Counted from the first letter of the stretch, positions 1 through 7,991 are shown. The stretch: DNA of 47,892 nucleotides from Deltaproteobacteria bacterium (GCA_020853705.1 JADYYK010000240.1:1-47892), one strand, 5' to 3'. Numbers and translations are program-made. The notes: generated by a model not told the origin, from the letters alone.

Positions 1-262
1 CCGCTGCAAGGTCCCGGGCTGTCGCAACGCCGCCTGGGTCGACCTGCACCACCAGGTCTACCGCTCGCAGTCTGGCGGCCACGACGCGGCCAATCTTCTC
101 CTCGTCTGCTCATTCCACCACCGCGCCGTGCATGACGGCCGCGTCATCGTCAGCCGGGACCCATGTGGGCAGCATGGCTTCGGCTTCCGACACGCTGACG
201 GGCGCCCCTATGGTGCCGCGCCAGCGCAAGCGCAGCCGGCGGCCGAGGCTGCGCCGGCCTGA
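1..262 (+). CDS. HNH endonuclease, C-terminal fragment (cut by window edge)
   Basis: An open frame enters from the left edge (first full codon at 2) and ends at TGA 260-262. The visible 86 residues begin RCKVPGCRNAAWVDLHHQVY and continue with GGHDAANLLLVC, then SFHHRAVHDG. This is the HNH/McrA-like nuclease pattern: a CxxC zinc knuckle, the LHH catalytic element, the asparagine of NLLLVC, and the HH...H ligand and general-base set. Such enzymes cleave DNA using one divalent metal. In many actinobacteria and myxobacteria the domain ends long proteins with an N-terminal DUF222-like region, which would lie outside this window. After the nuclease fold there is only a short Ala/Pro/Gln-rich tail. 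It is convergent with the leftward gene ending at 420. The family call is firm; the physiological role is unknown. Confidence 0.85.
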   Translation, partial: RCKVPGCRNAAWVDLHHQVYRSQSGGHDAANLLLVCSFHHRAVHDGRVIVSRDPCGQHGFGFRHADGRPYGAAPAQAQPAAEAAPA

Positions 263-372
263 CGGCCGCCCGCCGAGCGTGGCCGCGCCAGGCGGAGCGG
301 CGATGCGCGGGCCCCTCGTCGGGGCAAAGCCCAACGGGGCCCCGCTCCCCTCACGCTGCGACTCCGCGGCGG

Positions 373-390
373 GCCGGCCACGTGGCCGGC
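373..390. repeat. Perfect 18-bp palindrome between convergent genes
   Basis: GCCGGCCACGTGGCCGGC reads identically on both strands. It lies in the 157-bp gap between the HNH gene end (262) and the end of the leftward gene (420). A second, looser inverted pair (GGGCCCC / GGGGCCC) lies around 309-342. There is no T-tract, so a standard intrinsic terminator is not clearly supported, but RNA hairpins between convergent genes are a reasonable reading. Confidence 0.5.
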
Positions 391-419
391 TGGACCCTCG
401 GAGCAGGTGCAAGTCGCTG

Positions 420-1070
420 CTAGCGCGACTTCTTGGCCGGGGGGAGCTGGACCGCCTCGATCTTGGCCCAGCGCACGCCGTAGCTGGCGTCGATCTCGAA
501 CTTGCCCTGGTAGACGAAGATGCTGGGCGAGGCCTCGTGGTTGCCGACCCGGTGGGTGAACACGATGAGGCGCGCCTGGCCGGCCTCGAACTCCCAGCGT
601 GGGTTCAGCCGGTCGTCCTTGTGCTTGGTGATGATGTTGCCGCGCAGCTCCTCGGGCAGCTCGCCGCCGAGGTTGCGCAGCATGTAGACGAAGTCGGTGG
701 CGTCGAGGCCCCGCGTCTTCAGGAAGTCGTCGGCCCGCAGCACTGCGCTGATCGACGCGTCGCCCTTGTCGCTGATGACGCTGTCACCGCGCACCGCGAC
801 CAGCCCGCCACCGCCGGCCTGGTAGCGCACCCAGAAGGTGGTGCCCAGCTTGAGGTCCTTGTAGGGCTTGACCTCGAGCAGGGCGCGCTTGGCGGCCTCG
901 AAGTGCGTGCGCAGGGTGGCCTCGGCCTGCTTCCACTGCGTCGCCGTGAGCTTGGTCGTCACCTTGGTCTTCTTCCCGGGGCCCGCGAACGCCCCACCGG
1001 TCTGCGCCACCGCCAGCGTGAAGCAGAGCGCCAGCCCGAGCCGCGCCCTGACGACGCCCGCCGAGCTCAC
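420..1070 (-). CDS. Secreted protein of unknown function
   Basis: The 216-residue product has a probable signal peptide: a short basic n-region (RARLG), a hydrophobic core (LALCFTLAVA) and a cleavage region near GGAFAG. The mature part is soluble, mixed alpha/beta, with no family I recognise; it contains WVRYQAGGG and FVYMLRNLGG segments. I chose GTG at 1070 because it overlaps the stop of the upstream CpXC gene in a GTGA arrangement typical of translational coupling, and because it places the signal peptide at the N terminus. An ATG at 1112 in the same frame would add 14 residues and a longer overlap. It is the last gene of a leftward operon after the DUF4157 and CpXC genes, so it may be exported with, or act in the envelope for, that module. 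Function unassigned. Confidence 0.75.
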   Translation of the reverse strand: MSSAGVVRARLGLALCFTLAVAQTGGAFAGPGKKTKVTTKLTATQWKQAEATLRTHFEAAKRALLEVKPYKDLKLGTTFWVRYQAGGGGLVAVRGDSVISDKGDASISAVLRADDFLKTRGLDATDFVYMLRNLGGELPEELRGNIITKHKDDRLNPRWEFEAGQARLIVFTHRVGNHEASPSIFVYQGKFEIDASYGVRWAKIEAVQLPPAKKSR

Positions 1071-1792
1071 CGCGCCGCCCCGTGCCGTGCCTGCTTGCGC
1101 GACTCCATCCACAGCCTCCGCATGCTGACGTGGGAGCCCCAGGCCAGGCCGGGGCGGGCCGCCAGGATGGCCTCATGCCCGAGGGCGGCGACGTCGTCAT
1201 AGAATGCGCGAGACACCGCCATCGCGCCAGGGCCGGCCTCGGGGGCGGGCCGCTGCGTCGCCTCGGGCAGGAACTCCAGGCTGCCGTCGGGGGCGACGCG
1301 GCGCAGCCACAGCGCGATCACGCCGCGCTCCTGCAGCGCCGGGGTGTTCGCCATGACCTGGCACTTGAGCTCCTCGACCACCAGGTCGTTCAGCTTGGCG
1401 TCGTCGATGCGGATCTTGTCGCGCAGCTCGTCGAGGCCGAAGCAGGTGCGCAGCAGGTACTGCTCGGGCTTGACCTGCAGCACGGGGGGCGCGCCGCTGC
1501 CGAGCGCCTGGTCGAAGGCGTTGCGCGTGATCGCGTCGCAGGCGTCGGCGTTGCCCAGCTCGGACATGGGGAAGGCGCACAGGAACTGACGCCGCGCGTG
1601 ATCGTAGTAGAAGAGCTGCTTGTCGATCACGATGGTGCGCAGGCAGGCCAGGCAGGTGAAGCTGTGCAGCTCACCGTCGAGCAGGCGCTGGCGCAGGTGC
1701 GGGTGGCGATCGACGTGGATCGAGTCGGCCAGGTCGAGCTCGACGCGCGCGCCGCACTTGCAGCTGACGATCTGGGCGTTGACGATGGACAT
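1067..1792 (-). CDS. CpXC-domain protein
   Basis: The 241-residue protein starts MSIVNAQIVSCKCGARVELD and has a second cysteine pair at SFTCLACLRT about 35 residues later. This pairing of CxC and CxxC motifs at the N terminus matches the CpXC family (Pfam CpXC), a presumed zinc-binding domain of unknown function found near other uncharacterised genes. The remaining ~190 residues are helical and contain a FFYYDH-like patch (LFYYDHARRQFLCAFP) seen in the family. It starts 16 bp after the DUF4157 gene stop and overlaps the next gene by 4 bp, so it sits in the middle of a three-gene operon. Biochemical activity is not known; the zinc site is inferred from the cysteine spacing. Confidence 0.8.
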   Translation of the reverse strand: MSIVNAQIVSCKCGARVELDLADSIHVDRHPHLRQRLLDGELHSFTCLACLRTIVIDKQLFYYDHARRQFLCAFPMSELGNADACDAITRNAFDQALGSGAPPVLQVKPEQYLLRTCFGLDELRDKIRIDDAKLNDLVVEELKCQVMANTPALQERGVIALWLRRVAPDGSLEFLPEATQRPAPEAGPGAMAVSRAFYDDVAALGHEAILAARPGLAWGSHVSMRRLWMESRKQARHGAAR

Positions 1793-1807
1793 GCGCGGGC
1801 GGGCAGA

Positions 1808-4000
1808 TCAACCGCGCCAGGAGATGTGGAAGCGGTGGCCGTTGTCGGGCGGCGCTGCGGTCGCCGCACCTGCTGCGGCGGCGTCGCCTCCGCCCTCGGC
1901 AGGGGCCGCGCCGCCCGCACCTGCGCCACCTCCACCGACGCCGGCTCCGCCGCCAGCGCCGGGGCTGTGGATCGGGCTCCCGGACGTGGTGTCGATGTCC
2001 TGCAGCACGGTCTTGAGGTGGTCCTTGACGGCGGGGATGGTCGCGCCGCCGTTGCTGGTCATGTAGTAGGAGTACTGCTCCGCGAACCACTCCTGCACCG
2101 AGGACAGGGAGTACCAGGACACCTTCTTGTCGTGCGCGGTCTTGTTGTACTTGTACCACTGCACGCCGCCGCCCATGCGGCTCAGGAAGGCCACCATCTT
2201 GTCGCTCTCGGCGGTGCTCACGCGAGGGTGGGTGTAGGCACTGTCGAGGTTGCCAGCGACCTGCTTGGCCATCTTGTACAGCGGCTGATCGCGGTACTGG
2301 TCGCGGAGGCCGGCCTCGAACGAGGGCTGGTCCTTGCCCGCGCCGCTCCAGGCCGTGGTCCCGAACGCCGCGCCCTGGGCGTTGCGCACCTCGGCCTCGA
2401 GGAACAGCTTGGCGTCGGCCTCGCTGACCGGATCAGCGGTGCCGCCGCGGGGCGCACGCGCGGCGCGATTCTTGGACGCGTCCCACAGCGCGCTGGCGGC
2501 GGCGGTGCTGCCCGCGGCGCCGGCGCCGTAGCTGGTCAGCGCCAGCGGGCTGGCCGAGTCGTTGCCCCAGCTCCACTCCCCGGTGTGGGTGCCGACCACG
2601 TGACCGACCTCGTGCATGATGGTCGAGGTCAGGTGCTTCATCGAGGAGCCCTTCTGTCCCGAGCCACCCACCATGTTGTGGTCGCGACCGATGGTGGCGT
2701 TGGTGTTGTACGGCAGCACCATCCGCCCCGCGGCCTCCCAGTAGCCGTAGTCGAGGTCGTTCTGCGGTCCGGTGCCGACCTGGTAGCTGTCGCAGTTCCA
2801 GATCCCGGTCAGGCCGAGGAGGTGGCTGGGCGGAATGCGGCCGCCGAGCAGGGTCCGGTACAGGAAGCCGATGTCCTCCTTGGTCCAGCCGACGCTGTAG
2901 TAGGTGGTGCCCGAGATGGTGACGTCGCCGCTACCCAGCGTCGCCCAGGCCTTCTCGAAGGCGTCCTTGGCGACGTCGTCGCTGACCTTGACGTAGTCGG
3001 CCAGGTGCGTCAGCGACTTCTGATCGAGGTGGGTGCGCCGGGGCTCCGCGGCCAGGAACGACGCCATCAGGCCCGCGTCACCGAGCTCCTTCGCCCACGC
3101 CTTGCTGGAGCCGTGCCACAGGATCTCCTGGGCGAAGCGCTGATCGGTGCCCGGGTTGATGGTCAGGTCCTGCAGGATCTTGATCGACTTGGGCCCCACG
3201 ATCTGCATCGCACGCAGCAGGGTGTCCTTCTCGCCCGCCATCACCGCCTTGCTGGCGGCCGGGATGGCGTTCCACTTGGTCATGATGGGACCGGAGCGCC
3301 CTGCGGTGACCGCGATGCGGAAGGCCTGCACCGGATCGTCGTCGGCGGTCCCGGCGGCGCGAGCGTCGATCATGTCGTGGCTGGCGCCGTCGCGCGCGCC
3401 GTGGCCGGCGGCGTCCTCGGGGCTCACGCCACGGCCGGTCTCGGCCGTCGCGATGCGCTCGCCGACGGTGGTCCGGTAGATTGTGCCGGCGCTGGCGCCC
3501 ATGGTGGCGGCGCCTCCGCCGGTCGACACCGCGCGGGCCTCGACCTCGGCGGCGTCGCCGGGATCGGAGACGCGGTAGTTGCCGGGTGACGGCGCCTCGG
3601 TGCCCCGGGCCTGGGCGACGTGGGTCAGCTCGTGCTGGAGCAGGGTGTTGCCGGCCTCGGTTTGCGGTGCGTACTGCCCGGCGCCGAAGAAGATGTCGGA
3701 GCCCGCGGTGAAGGCCCGCGCGCCCAGGGCGTCGGCGGCCGCGGCGGCGGTGCCGTCGGTGTGGATGCTGGCGCCCGAGGCGTGGCTCTGGCCCCCGCCG
3801 GACTGGCTCAGCGCCTGATCGACGACGGCGCCGCCCTGGGCCGAGGCGCCCTCGATGGCATCACGGAAGATGGTGGGCGGGGCGGCGGCTGGAGGCGCCA
3901 CGTCCTGGGTCAGGGTGCGGCGTCCCGCCCACGGCGGTTCGGCACTCGGGCCAGTCGGCTGCTCACCTTCACCAAAGCTGACGTCGGACTTCCGGGACAT
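1808..4000 (-). CDS. DUF4157 protein with second HExxH metalloprotease region
   Basis: The 730-residue protein starts at ATG 4000 (MSRKSDVSFGEGEQ). Residues ~75-130 form a DUF4157 domain: ASIHTDGTAAAAADALGARAFTAG and the zinc motif HELTH at ~123-127 followed by VAQA. DUF4157 proteins are frequent cargo or accessory proteins of extracellular contractile injection systems (eCIS), though some occur without one. A second metallopeptidase-type motif, HEVGHVVGTH, sits at ~463-472 after a helix (LTSTIMHEVGH). The Gly after the HExxH resembles metzincins, but the third His is one position early. The C terminus is Gly/Ala/Pro-rich, probably disordered. No signal peptide is seen. It is the first gene of a leftward operon and is divergent from an eCIS-ATPase-like gene. 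The protease role is inferred from motifs; substrate unknown. Confidence 0.85.
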   Translation of the reverse strand: MSRKSDVSFGEGEQPTGPSAEPPWAGRRTLTQDVAPPAAAPPTIFRDAIEGASAQGGAVVDQALSQSGGGQSHASGASIHTDGTAAAAADALGARAFTAGSDIFFGAGQYAPQTEAGNTLLQHELTHVAQARGTEAPSPGNYRVSDPGDAAEVEARAVSTGGGAATMGASAGTIYRTTVGERIATAETGRGVSPEDAAGHGARDGASHDMIDARAAGTADDDPVQAFRIAVTAGRSGPIMTKWNAIPAASKAVMAGEKDTLLRAMQIVGPKSIKILQDLTINPGTDQRFAQEILWHGSSKAWAKELGDAGLMASFLAAEPRRTHLDQKSLTHLADYVKVSDDVAKDAFEKAWATLGSGDVTISGTTYYSVGWTKEDIGFLYRTLLGGRIPPSHLLGLTGIWNCDSYQVGTGPQNDLDYGYWEAAGRMVLPYNTNATIGRDHNMVGGSGQKGSSMKHLTSTIMHEVGHVVGTHTGEWSWGNDSASPLALTSYGAGAAGSTAAASALWDASKNRAARAPRGGTADPVSEADAKLFLEAEVRNAQGAAFGTTAWSGAGKDQPSFEAGLRDQYRDQPLYKMAKQVAGNLDSAYTHPRVSTAESDKMVAFLSRMGGGVQWYKYNKTAHDKKVSWYSLSSVQEWFAEQYSYYMTSNGGATIPAVKDHLKTVLQDIDTTSGSPIHSPGAGGGAGVGGGGAGAGGAAPAEGGGDAAAAGAATAAPPDNGHRFHISWRG

Positions 4001-4016
4001 TGCGCTCCCCCACGGA

Positions 4017-4039
4017 TTTTGCGCAGATTCTGCGCGAAA
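4017..4039. promoter_or_regulatory. Near-perfect 23-bp palindrome in divergent promoter
   Basis: Between the divergent DUF4157 gene (start 4000) and the gene starting at 4082 lies GCGCAGA-T-TCTGCGC (4021-4035), flanked by TTT on the left and AAA on the right with one non-matching base on each side. The dyad, located 17-39 bp upstream of the DUF4157 start, is in a typical operator position and could coordinate both genes. The cognate regulator is not identified. Confidence 0.55.
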
Positions 4040-4081
4040 CTCATACGGGGATGGTGCTGCCAGCCTCCCCCGAGTTGCGAC

Positions 4082-5164
4082 ATGGTATCGTGTTTCAGCT
4101 TGCCCAATCCAGTGCCAGAGCAGATTCCTCAGCATGTTGGCCAGCCTGGTGGGGTCGCCCGCGCGGCGCCCCTGCAGACCTCCTCCGAGTACCTGATGGA
4201 GCTGGTCGGCGTCATGCACGCGCGCCTGGCGGGCAGCCTCGAGGAGCTGGCCGCGGCCGGCGCCATCGCAGGCTTGGCCACGGTAGCCCAGGCCCGGAGC
4301 CTGCTCAACGCGCCGGCGCCCCAGCCGGCCTCGCTGCGGGCGCTGACCGAGCTGGCCTATCACCGCCAGCTGCTGCTGGAGCGCCGGGTGGAGGCCACGC
4401 GGCAGCGGCGCTGGTCGATCCCGCTGCTGGACGCCCTGCAGACCTGGGGCGTGGTGGACGCCGACCGCTGGATCGTGGCCTGCTTGCTGGCGCACGAGGT
4501 GGCGTCGCCGCTGCGGCGCGTGGGCAGCCTGCTGTCGGGCGGCGATGCGCTCACCGTCGAGGTGCTGGCCACGGTGGCGCTGGGCGGGGGCACGGCCTCG
4601 GTGGTCGAGCTGTGGCGCTGGCTGGCGCCCGGCGAGGCGCTGCACGATCTCGGGCTGGTCGAGCTCGGGCCGCCGGCACCCTGGCTGCGCCGGCAGGTCA
4701 TGCCAGCGCAGCGCCTGCTGGCGCTGGCCGCCGGGCAGGTCGGCCTGGAGCCTGGGTTTCCCGGGGTCCTGCTGCGCGACGACGAGGCGGCCGCGCGCGT
4801 GCACGCGGCGCTGTCGGAGCCGACCCGGGCCGGCCTCGCCGAGGTCGCGCGCGCCGGCGCGGGTGAGCTGATCTGGCTGCGCGGGGCAGTGCAGACCGCG
4901 AGCGCGGCGCTGGTCCACGCCGTCGGCGACCCGCCGCTGCTCTTCGTCGGGGCCGACGCGGGCGCTGCGCCCGAGGTGGCGGCGGCGCTGCCGCGCGAGG
5001 CGCTGCTGCTGGGGCTGGTCCCGGCGCTCGACGCGTCACAGGCTGGCGCCGCGCTGGCCGGGGCGCTGCGCTGCCGCCGCCCGCTCAGGGCGCCGCTGTT
5101 CTTGCTCGGCGAGCGGCTGGCCCCCGAGCTGGTCGCGCTGGTCGACGAGCAGCTGGCCGTGTGA
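4082..5164 (+). CDS. Stand-alone N-terminal region of eCIS-type AAA+ ATPase (no AAA module)
   Basis: The 360-residue protein has a central segment of the kind LDALQTWGVVDADRWIVACL, then PLRRVGSLLSGG, a VEVLATVALGG helix, and LVELGPPAPWLRRQVMPAQR followed by LLALAAG. This order resembles the N-terminal region that precedes the AAA+ modules in eCIS-associated ATPases. The full-length ATPase at 8720 in this window has the comparable segments LALRPLEVEVLVIAMAPHVD and the WQLIEVLS region. No Walker A or B motif is present after it; the remaining ~120 residues are Ala/Leu-rich and may be a decayed or remodelled nucleotide-binding fold. The start at ATG 4082 is uncertain; ATG 4195 (MELVGVMHARL) is an alternative and no strong ribosome site marks either. 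It may act as a regulator or adaptor of the ATPase. This is inference from pattern similarity. Confidence 0.6.
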   Translation: MVSCFSLPNPVPEQIPQHVGQPGGVARAAPLQTSSEYLMELVGVMHARLAGSLEELAAAGAIAGLATVAQARSLLNAPAPQPASLRALTELAYHRQLLLERRVEATRQRRWSIPLLDALQTWGVVDADRWIVACLLAHEVASPLRRVGSLLSGGDALTVEVLATVALGGGTASVVELWRWLAPGEALHDLGLVELGPPAPWLRRQVMPAQRLLALAAGQVGLEPGFPGVLLRDDEAAARVHAALSEPTRAGLAEVARAGAGELIWLRGAVQTASAALVHAVGDPPLLFVGADAGAAPEVAAALPREALLLGLVPALDASQAGAALAGALRCRRPLRAPLFLLGERLAPELVALVDEQLAV

Positions 5165-5268
5165 CCCGCGGCCTGGCTCGGCCCGCGGCGTCGCCGCGCC
5201 GCTACTGCTTCGAGCACGGCCGCACCCGCACCGGCGCCTGCTGAGGGGGCCGGCCCGGCGCGACGCCC

Positions 5269-6096
5269 TCATGGCGCGCTGTCGACGCCGTCGTCGCGAC
5301 GGGTCAGCGTCAGCGTCGCGGGCTCCAGGCCGAAGGCGTGCAGCCGCGGGGTCGCGACCGCGATGACGGTCTCGGCGACCCGGGCCGCGTCCTGCTCCAG
5401 GGTGCTGGCGGGCAGCTGGCTCATGACCTCGCGCACGCCGCTCTCCAGGGTGTCGCGCACCAGGCGGGTCACGTCGGCGCGGGGCACCCCGAGCAGGCGC
5501 TCGACCGCGTGGCGCAGGTGGAGCTCGTCGGGGCTGAAGCGGACCTCGGCCCTGGCCCGCACCGAGACCGGGGTGCGATCGCGGGAGTACACGCTGAGCA
5601 GCGTGACCTCGACCGACAGCGGCCGGAGGTCGAAGTGCTGAGCCTGCTCGAGCAGCGGGAAGCGCACCGCGCGGCCTTCGCGCAGCAGCCGGAAGCCGAC
5701 CTGGCTGCCGTCGGGCAGGGTGCGCGGCCGGCCGCTCAGCACCACCAGCTCGCCCGGGCGCGCCACCACCACCAGCTGGTGCAGCACCAGGACCAGCACC
5801 AGCGCGGCCAGCGCGGGCGCGCCCACCAGCGCCAGCGTCAGCCCGAGGGGTGCCCCCAGCGCCAGCATCACTCCCAGCCCGAGCGCCGCCGCCGTCACCA
5901 GCCCGACGACCAGCCGCGCCGGCCAGTCGGGCCGCGCGGGCGCCTGGGTTGACGTGGGCGCGGCGGGCGCGACCGGGTGTGCGCCAGCACCAGCCTCCCC
6001 GCGCAGGCGCCGGTTCTCGGCGGCGGCCCGGGCCAGCTCCGCCTCCAGCGCCTTGACCCGCGCGTGGGCGGCGTCGAGATCGCTCCGAAACGCCAT
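5269..6096 (-). CDS. SPFH/band-7 (flotillin-like) membrane protein
   Basis: The 275-residue protein starts with a short coiled coil (ALEAELARAAAENRRLRGE, residues ~17-36), then a Pro/Ala linker. Two closely spaced hydrophobic stretches follow at ~60-105 (ARLVVGLVTAAALGLGVMLA and the LVGAPALAALVLVLVLHQLV region). Next is an SPFH-type start (VVARPGELVVLSGRPR, then RFPLLEQAQHFDLRP) and a beta-rich core with TLLSVYSRDRTPVSVRARAE. The C-terminal helix (VRDTLESGVREVMSQLP) matches stomatin/flotillin proteins, which oligomerise at membranes as scaffolds. It is considerably shorter than full flotillins and lacks their long C-terminal coiled coil. Its ATG overlaps the stop of the histidine kinase gene (TGATG), so it is the third gene of the two-component operon and may be a sensor partner or the protected membrane target. 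Confidence 0.8.
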   Translation of the reverse strand: MAFRSDLDAAHARVKALEAELARAAAENRRLRGEAGAGAHPVAPAAPTSTQAPARPDWPARLVVGLVTAAALGLGVMLALGAPLGLTLALVGAPALAALVLVLVLHQLVVVARPGELVVLSGRPRTLPDGSQVGFRLLREGRAVRFPLLEQAQHFDLRPLSVEVTLLSVYSRDRTPVSVRARAEVRFSPDELHLRHAVERLLGVPRADVTRLVRDTLESGVREVMSQLPASTLEQDAARVAETVIAVATPRLHAFGLEPATLTLTRRDDGVDSAP

Positions 6097-7190
6097 CAGG
6101 CCGCCGTCGCCGCCGCGCCGGCGTGGGCGCCTCCGCCAGCGCCTCCGCCCGCCGCCGGGCGCGCCTCGCGCGGCAGCCTGACCTCGACCCCCAGGCCACC
6201 CAGCGCCGCGCGCGTGAAGGTCACCTGGCCGTCATGGCGCGCCACGATCGCGCGCACGATCGACAGCCCCAGGCCGTGGCCGCCGGTGTCCCTGCTGCGC
6301 GAGGCGTCCACGCGCAGCAGGCGCCGCCCCAGCTCGGGCAGCAGCGCGTCGGGCACCCCCGGCCCGCTGTCCTCGACGCGGATGATCACGTCGGCAGCCT
6401 GGGTCCCCACCGCGAGCGCGACCACGCCGCCAGGCGCGTGGCGAGCCGCGTTGCTGAGCAGGTTGACCAGCACCTGATCGATGCGCAGCGGGTCGACCTC
6501 GGCGCTCGCGGGCGCGATGTCACAGCGCACCTCGCAGCTCGCGCCGGGGGCCAGCCGGGCGCGCTCGGCCGCCGCCGCGGCCAGCGCGGCGACGTCGCAG
6601 GGCTCGCGCAGCATGGGGAGCGTCGGATCCTCGAGGTGCGCGACCTCGCGGATGTCGGCGATCAGGCGCTCCAGGCGCGCGCTCTCGTGCTCGAGGTGGC
6701 CGAGCAGGCGCTCGCGATCGCCGCTGCCCTGGCGCAGCGCCGCGGCGATCCCCATCAGCGTCGACGTGGGCGTGGCCAGCTCGTGCGCCAGATCGGCGAA
6801 CAGCTTGCGGCGCTCGGCGTCGGCGGCCTGCACCTTCTTGATCGAACGATCCAGCGCGTGGCCCATCGACGCGAAGGCCTCGCGCAGCGCCACGAAGTCG
6901 GAGCCCGCGGTCATCGGCGGCAGCTCGGCGTGCAGGTCGCCCGCGGCGACGCGGCGGTAGGCCGCGATCACCGGGATGGTCAGTCGACCGACCACGTAGC
7001 GCCCGAGCAGGAGCACGAACAGCGTGGGTGGCCCCATCGGAAGCACCATCGCGAGCGCCTTGACCAGGTCCGACGACCCGGCGGTGACCTGCACCAGCCA
7101 CAGCTGCAGGCACGCCGTCAGCGTCAGGACGAAGCCCGCCAGCAGCGACAGCTTGCCGGGCAGCGACAGGTGCGCGCCGGGAACCCTCAC
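6096..7190 (-). CDS. Sensor histidine kinase (HAMP-HisKA-HATPase)
   Basis: The 364-residue kinase starts at GTG 7190, which overlaps the response-regulator stop (GTGA). Two transmembrane helices (~10-32 and ~48-65) flank only a ~15-residue periplasmic loop, so it probably senses a signal in or near the membrane. A HAMP segment follows (YVVGRLTIPVIAAYRRVAAG). The HisKA box is FADLAHELATPTSTLMG with the phospho-acceptor His at about 136. The HATPase part has the N box NLLSNAARHAPGG, G1 VEDSGPGVP and G2 HGLGLSIVRAI. It will phosphorylate the neighbouring regulator. The tail after LPREARP is Gly/Ala-rich. The very short sensor loop and the co-transcribed SPFH protein suggest envelope-stress sensing (inference). 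Confidence 0.9.
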   Translation of the reverse strand: MRVPGAHLSLPGKLSLLAGFVLTLTACLQLWLVQVTAGSSDLVKALAMVLPMGPPTLFVLLLGRYVVGRLTIPVIAAYRRVAAGDLHAELPPMTAGSDFVALREAFASMGHALDRSIKKVQAADAERRKLFADLAHELATPTSTLMGIAAALRQGSGDRERLLGHLEHESARLERLIADIREVAHLEDPTLPMLREPCDVAALAAAAAERARLAPGASCEVRCDIAPASAEVDPLRIDQVLVNLLSNAARHAPGGVVALAVGTQAADVIIRVEDSGPGVPDALLPELGRRLLRVDASRSRDTGGHGLGLSIVRAIVARHDGQVTFTRAALGGLGVEVRLPREARPAAGGGAGGGAHAGAAATAA

Positions 7191-7888
7191 GCGTCGCCCA
7201 GCCGGTAGCCCGCGCCGTGCACGGTGTGGATCGGCGCCGGGGTCAGGCCGACGCCCTCCAGCTTGCGGCGCAGCCGGGTGACGTGACAGTCGACGTTGCG
7301 TGCATAGCCCTCGTGGCTGGAGCCGAAGACCTCCTCCAGGAGCTGCTTGCGGGTCAGCACGTGGCCGGGGCTGCGACACAGGCGCGCCAGCAGCGCCAGC
7401 TCGGTCGGCGTCAGGCTCAAGGCCTGGCCGCGCGCGCGCGCGGCGCGGGCGCTGAGATCGACCGTGATGTCGTGCCAGGTCAGGAGCTCGGGGCTGGCGG
7501 CGGCGGTCGCGGGGCGCGCCGCCAGCCGGCGACACAGCGCGGCCAGGCGGGCCAGCAGGATGGCGGGCGCGAACGGCTTGACCACATAGTCGTCGGCGCC
7601 GGCGTCGAGGCCGATCACCATGTCCGCCTCGCTGCCCTTGGCGGTGACCATGACCACGCCGGGGCTGGGCGCATAGCGCGCGCGCAGCTCGCGGCAGACC
7701 TCGAGCCCCGAGCGCCCGGGCAACATGAGATCGAGCACCACCGCGTCGGGCCGCGCCGCAGCGGCGGCCTCCAGCGCCAGGTTGCCGTCGCCCACCGCCT
7801 CGACGGTGTAGCCGGCACCTTGCAGGTGCATCTCGGTGACCTCGCGCAGCGCTCGATCATCCTCGACCAGGAGGATCCGTTCGGCCAT
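7187..7888 (-). CDS. OmpR/PhoB-family response regulator
   Basis: The 233-residue protein has a receiver domain: acidic pair VEDDRA near the N terminus, phospho-acceptor Asp 53 in VVLDLMLPG, Thr in MVTAKG and Lys in YVVKPF. A C-terminal winged-helix DNA-binding domain follows (SLTPTELALLARLCRSPGHV, then VDCHVTRLRRKLE and HTVHGAGYRL). The start at ATG 7888 is chosen because GAGGGAG lies just upstream and MAERILLVEDD is the canonical N terminus; an ATG at 7930 in frame would add 14 atypical residues. It is first in an operon with its kinase and an SPFH protein. Upstream lies an 11-bp tandem repeat that suits this regulator class and recurs before the AAA+ gene. Confidence 0.93.
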   Translation of the reverse strand: MAERILLVEDDRALREVTEMHLQGAGYTVEAVGDGNLALEAAAAARPDAVVLDLMLPGRSGLEVCRELRARYAPSPGVVMVTAKGSEADMVIGLDAGADDYVVKPFAPAILLARLAALCRRLAARPATAAASPELLTWHDITVDLSARAARARGQALSLTPTELALLARLCRSPGHVLTRKQLLEEVFGSSHEGYARNVDCHVTRLRRKLEGVGLTPAPIHTVHGAGYRLGDA

Positions 7889-7924
7889 GGCTCCCTCGTA
7901 TGCTGGGCTGTCAGCTCGTCGCGC

Positions 7925-7946
7925 AATCACAACACAATCGCAACAC
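7925..7946. promoter_or_regulatory. 11-bp tandem direct repeat, candidate response-regulator box A
   Basis: AATCACAACAC (7925-7935) is followed directly by AATCGCAACAC (7936-7946); only one base differs. Read on the minus strand it is TGTTGCGATTG-TGTTGTGATT-like. Two half-sites spaced by 11 bp are the classic arrangement for OmpR/PhoB-family regulators. It lies 37 bp upstream of the response-regulator ATG and 46 bp upstream of the divergent gene at 7992, so it may serve both. Confidence 0.7.
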
Positions 7947-7991
7947 GCGCGCAGCAGCCCCAGGCCGCTAACCTATCATCGGTCGACACCG

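Noticed and set aside
1082..3589. Long plus-strand open frame opposite the CpXC and DUF4157 genes
   Set aside because: It is antisense to two proteins with recognisable domains; its translation is Val/Gly/Arg/Ala-rich with no motif. High GC leaves long open frames on the opposite strand.
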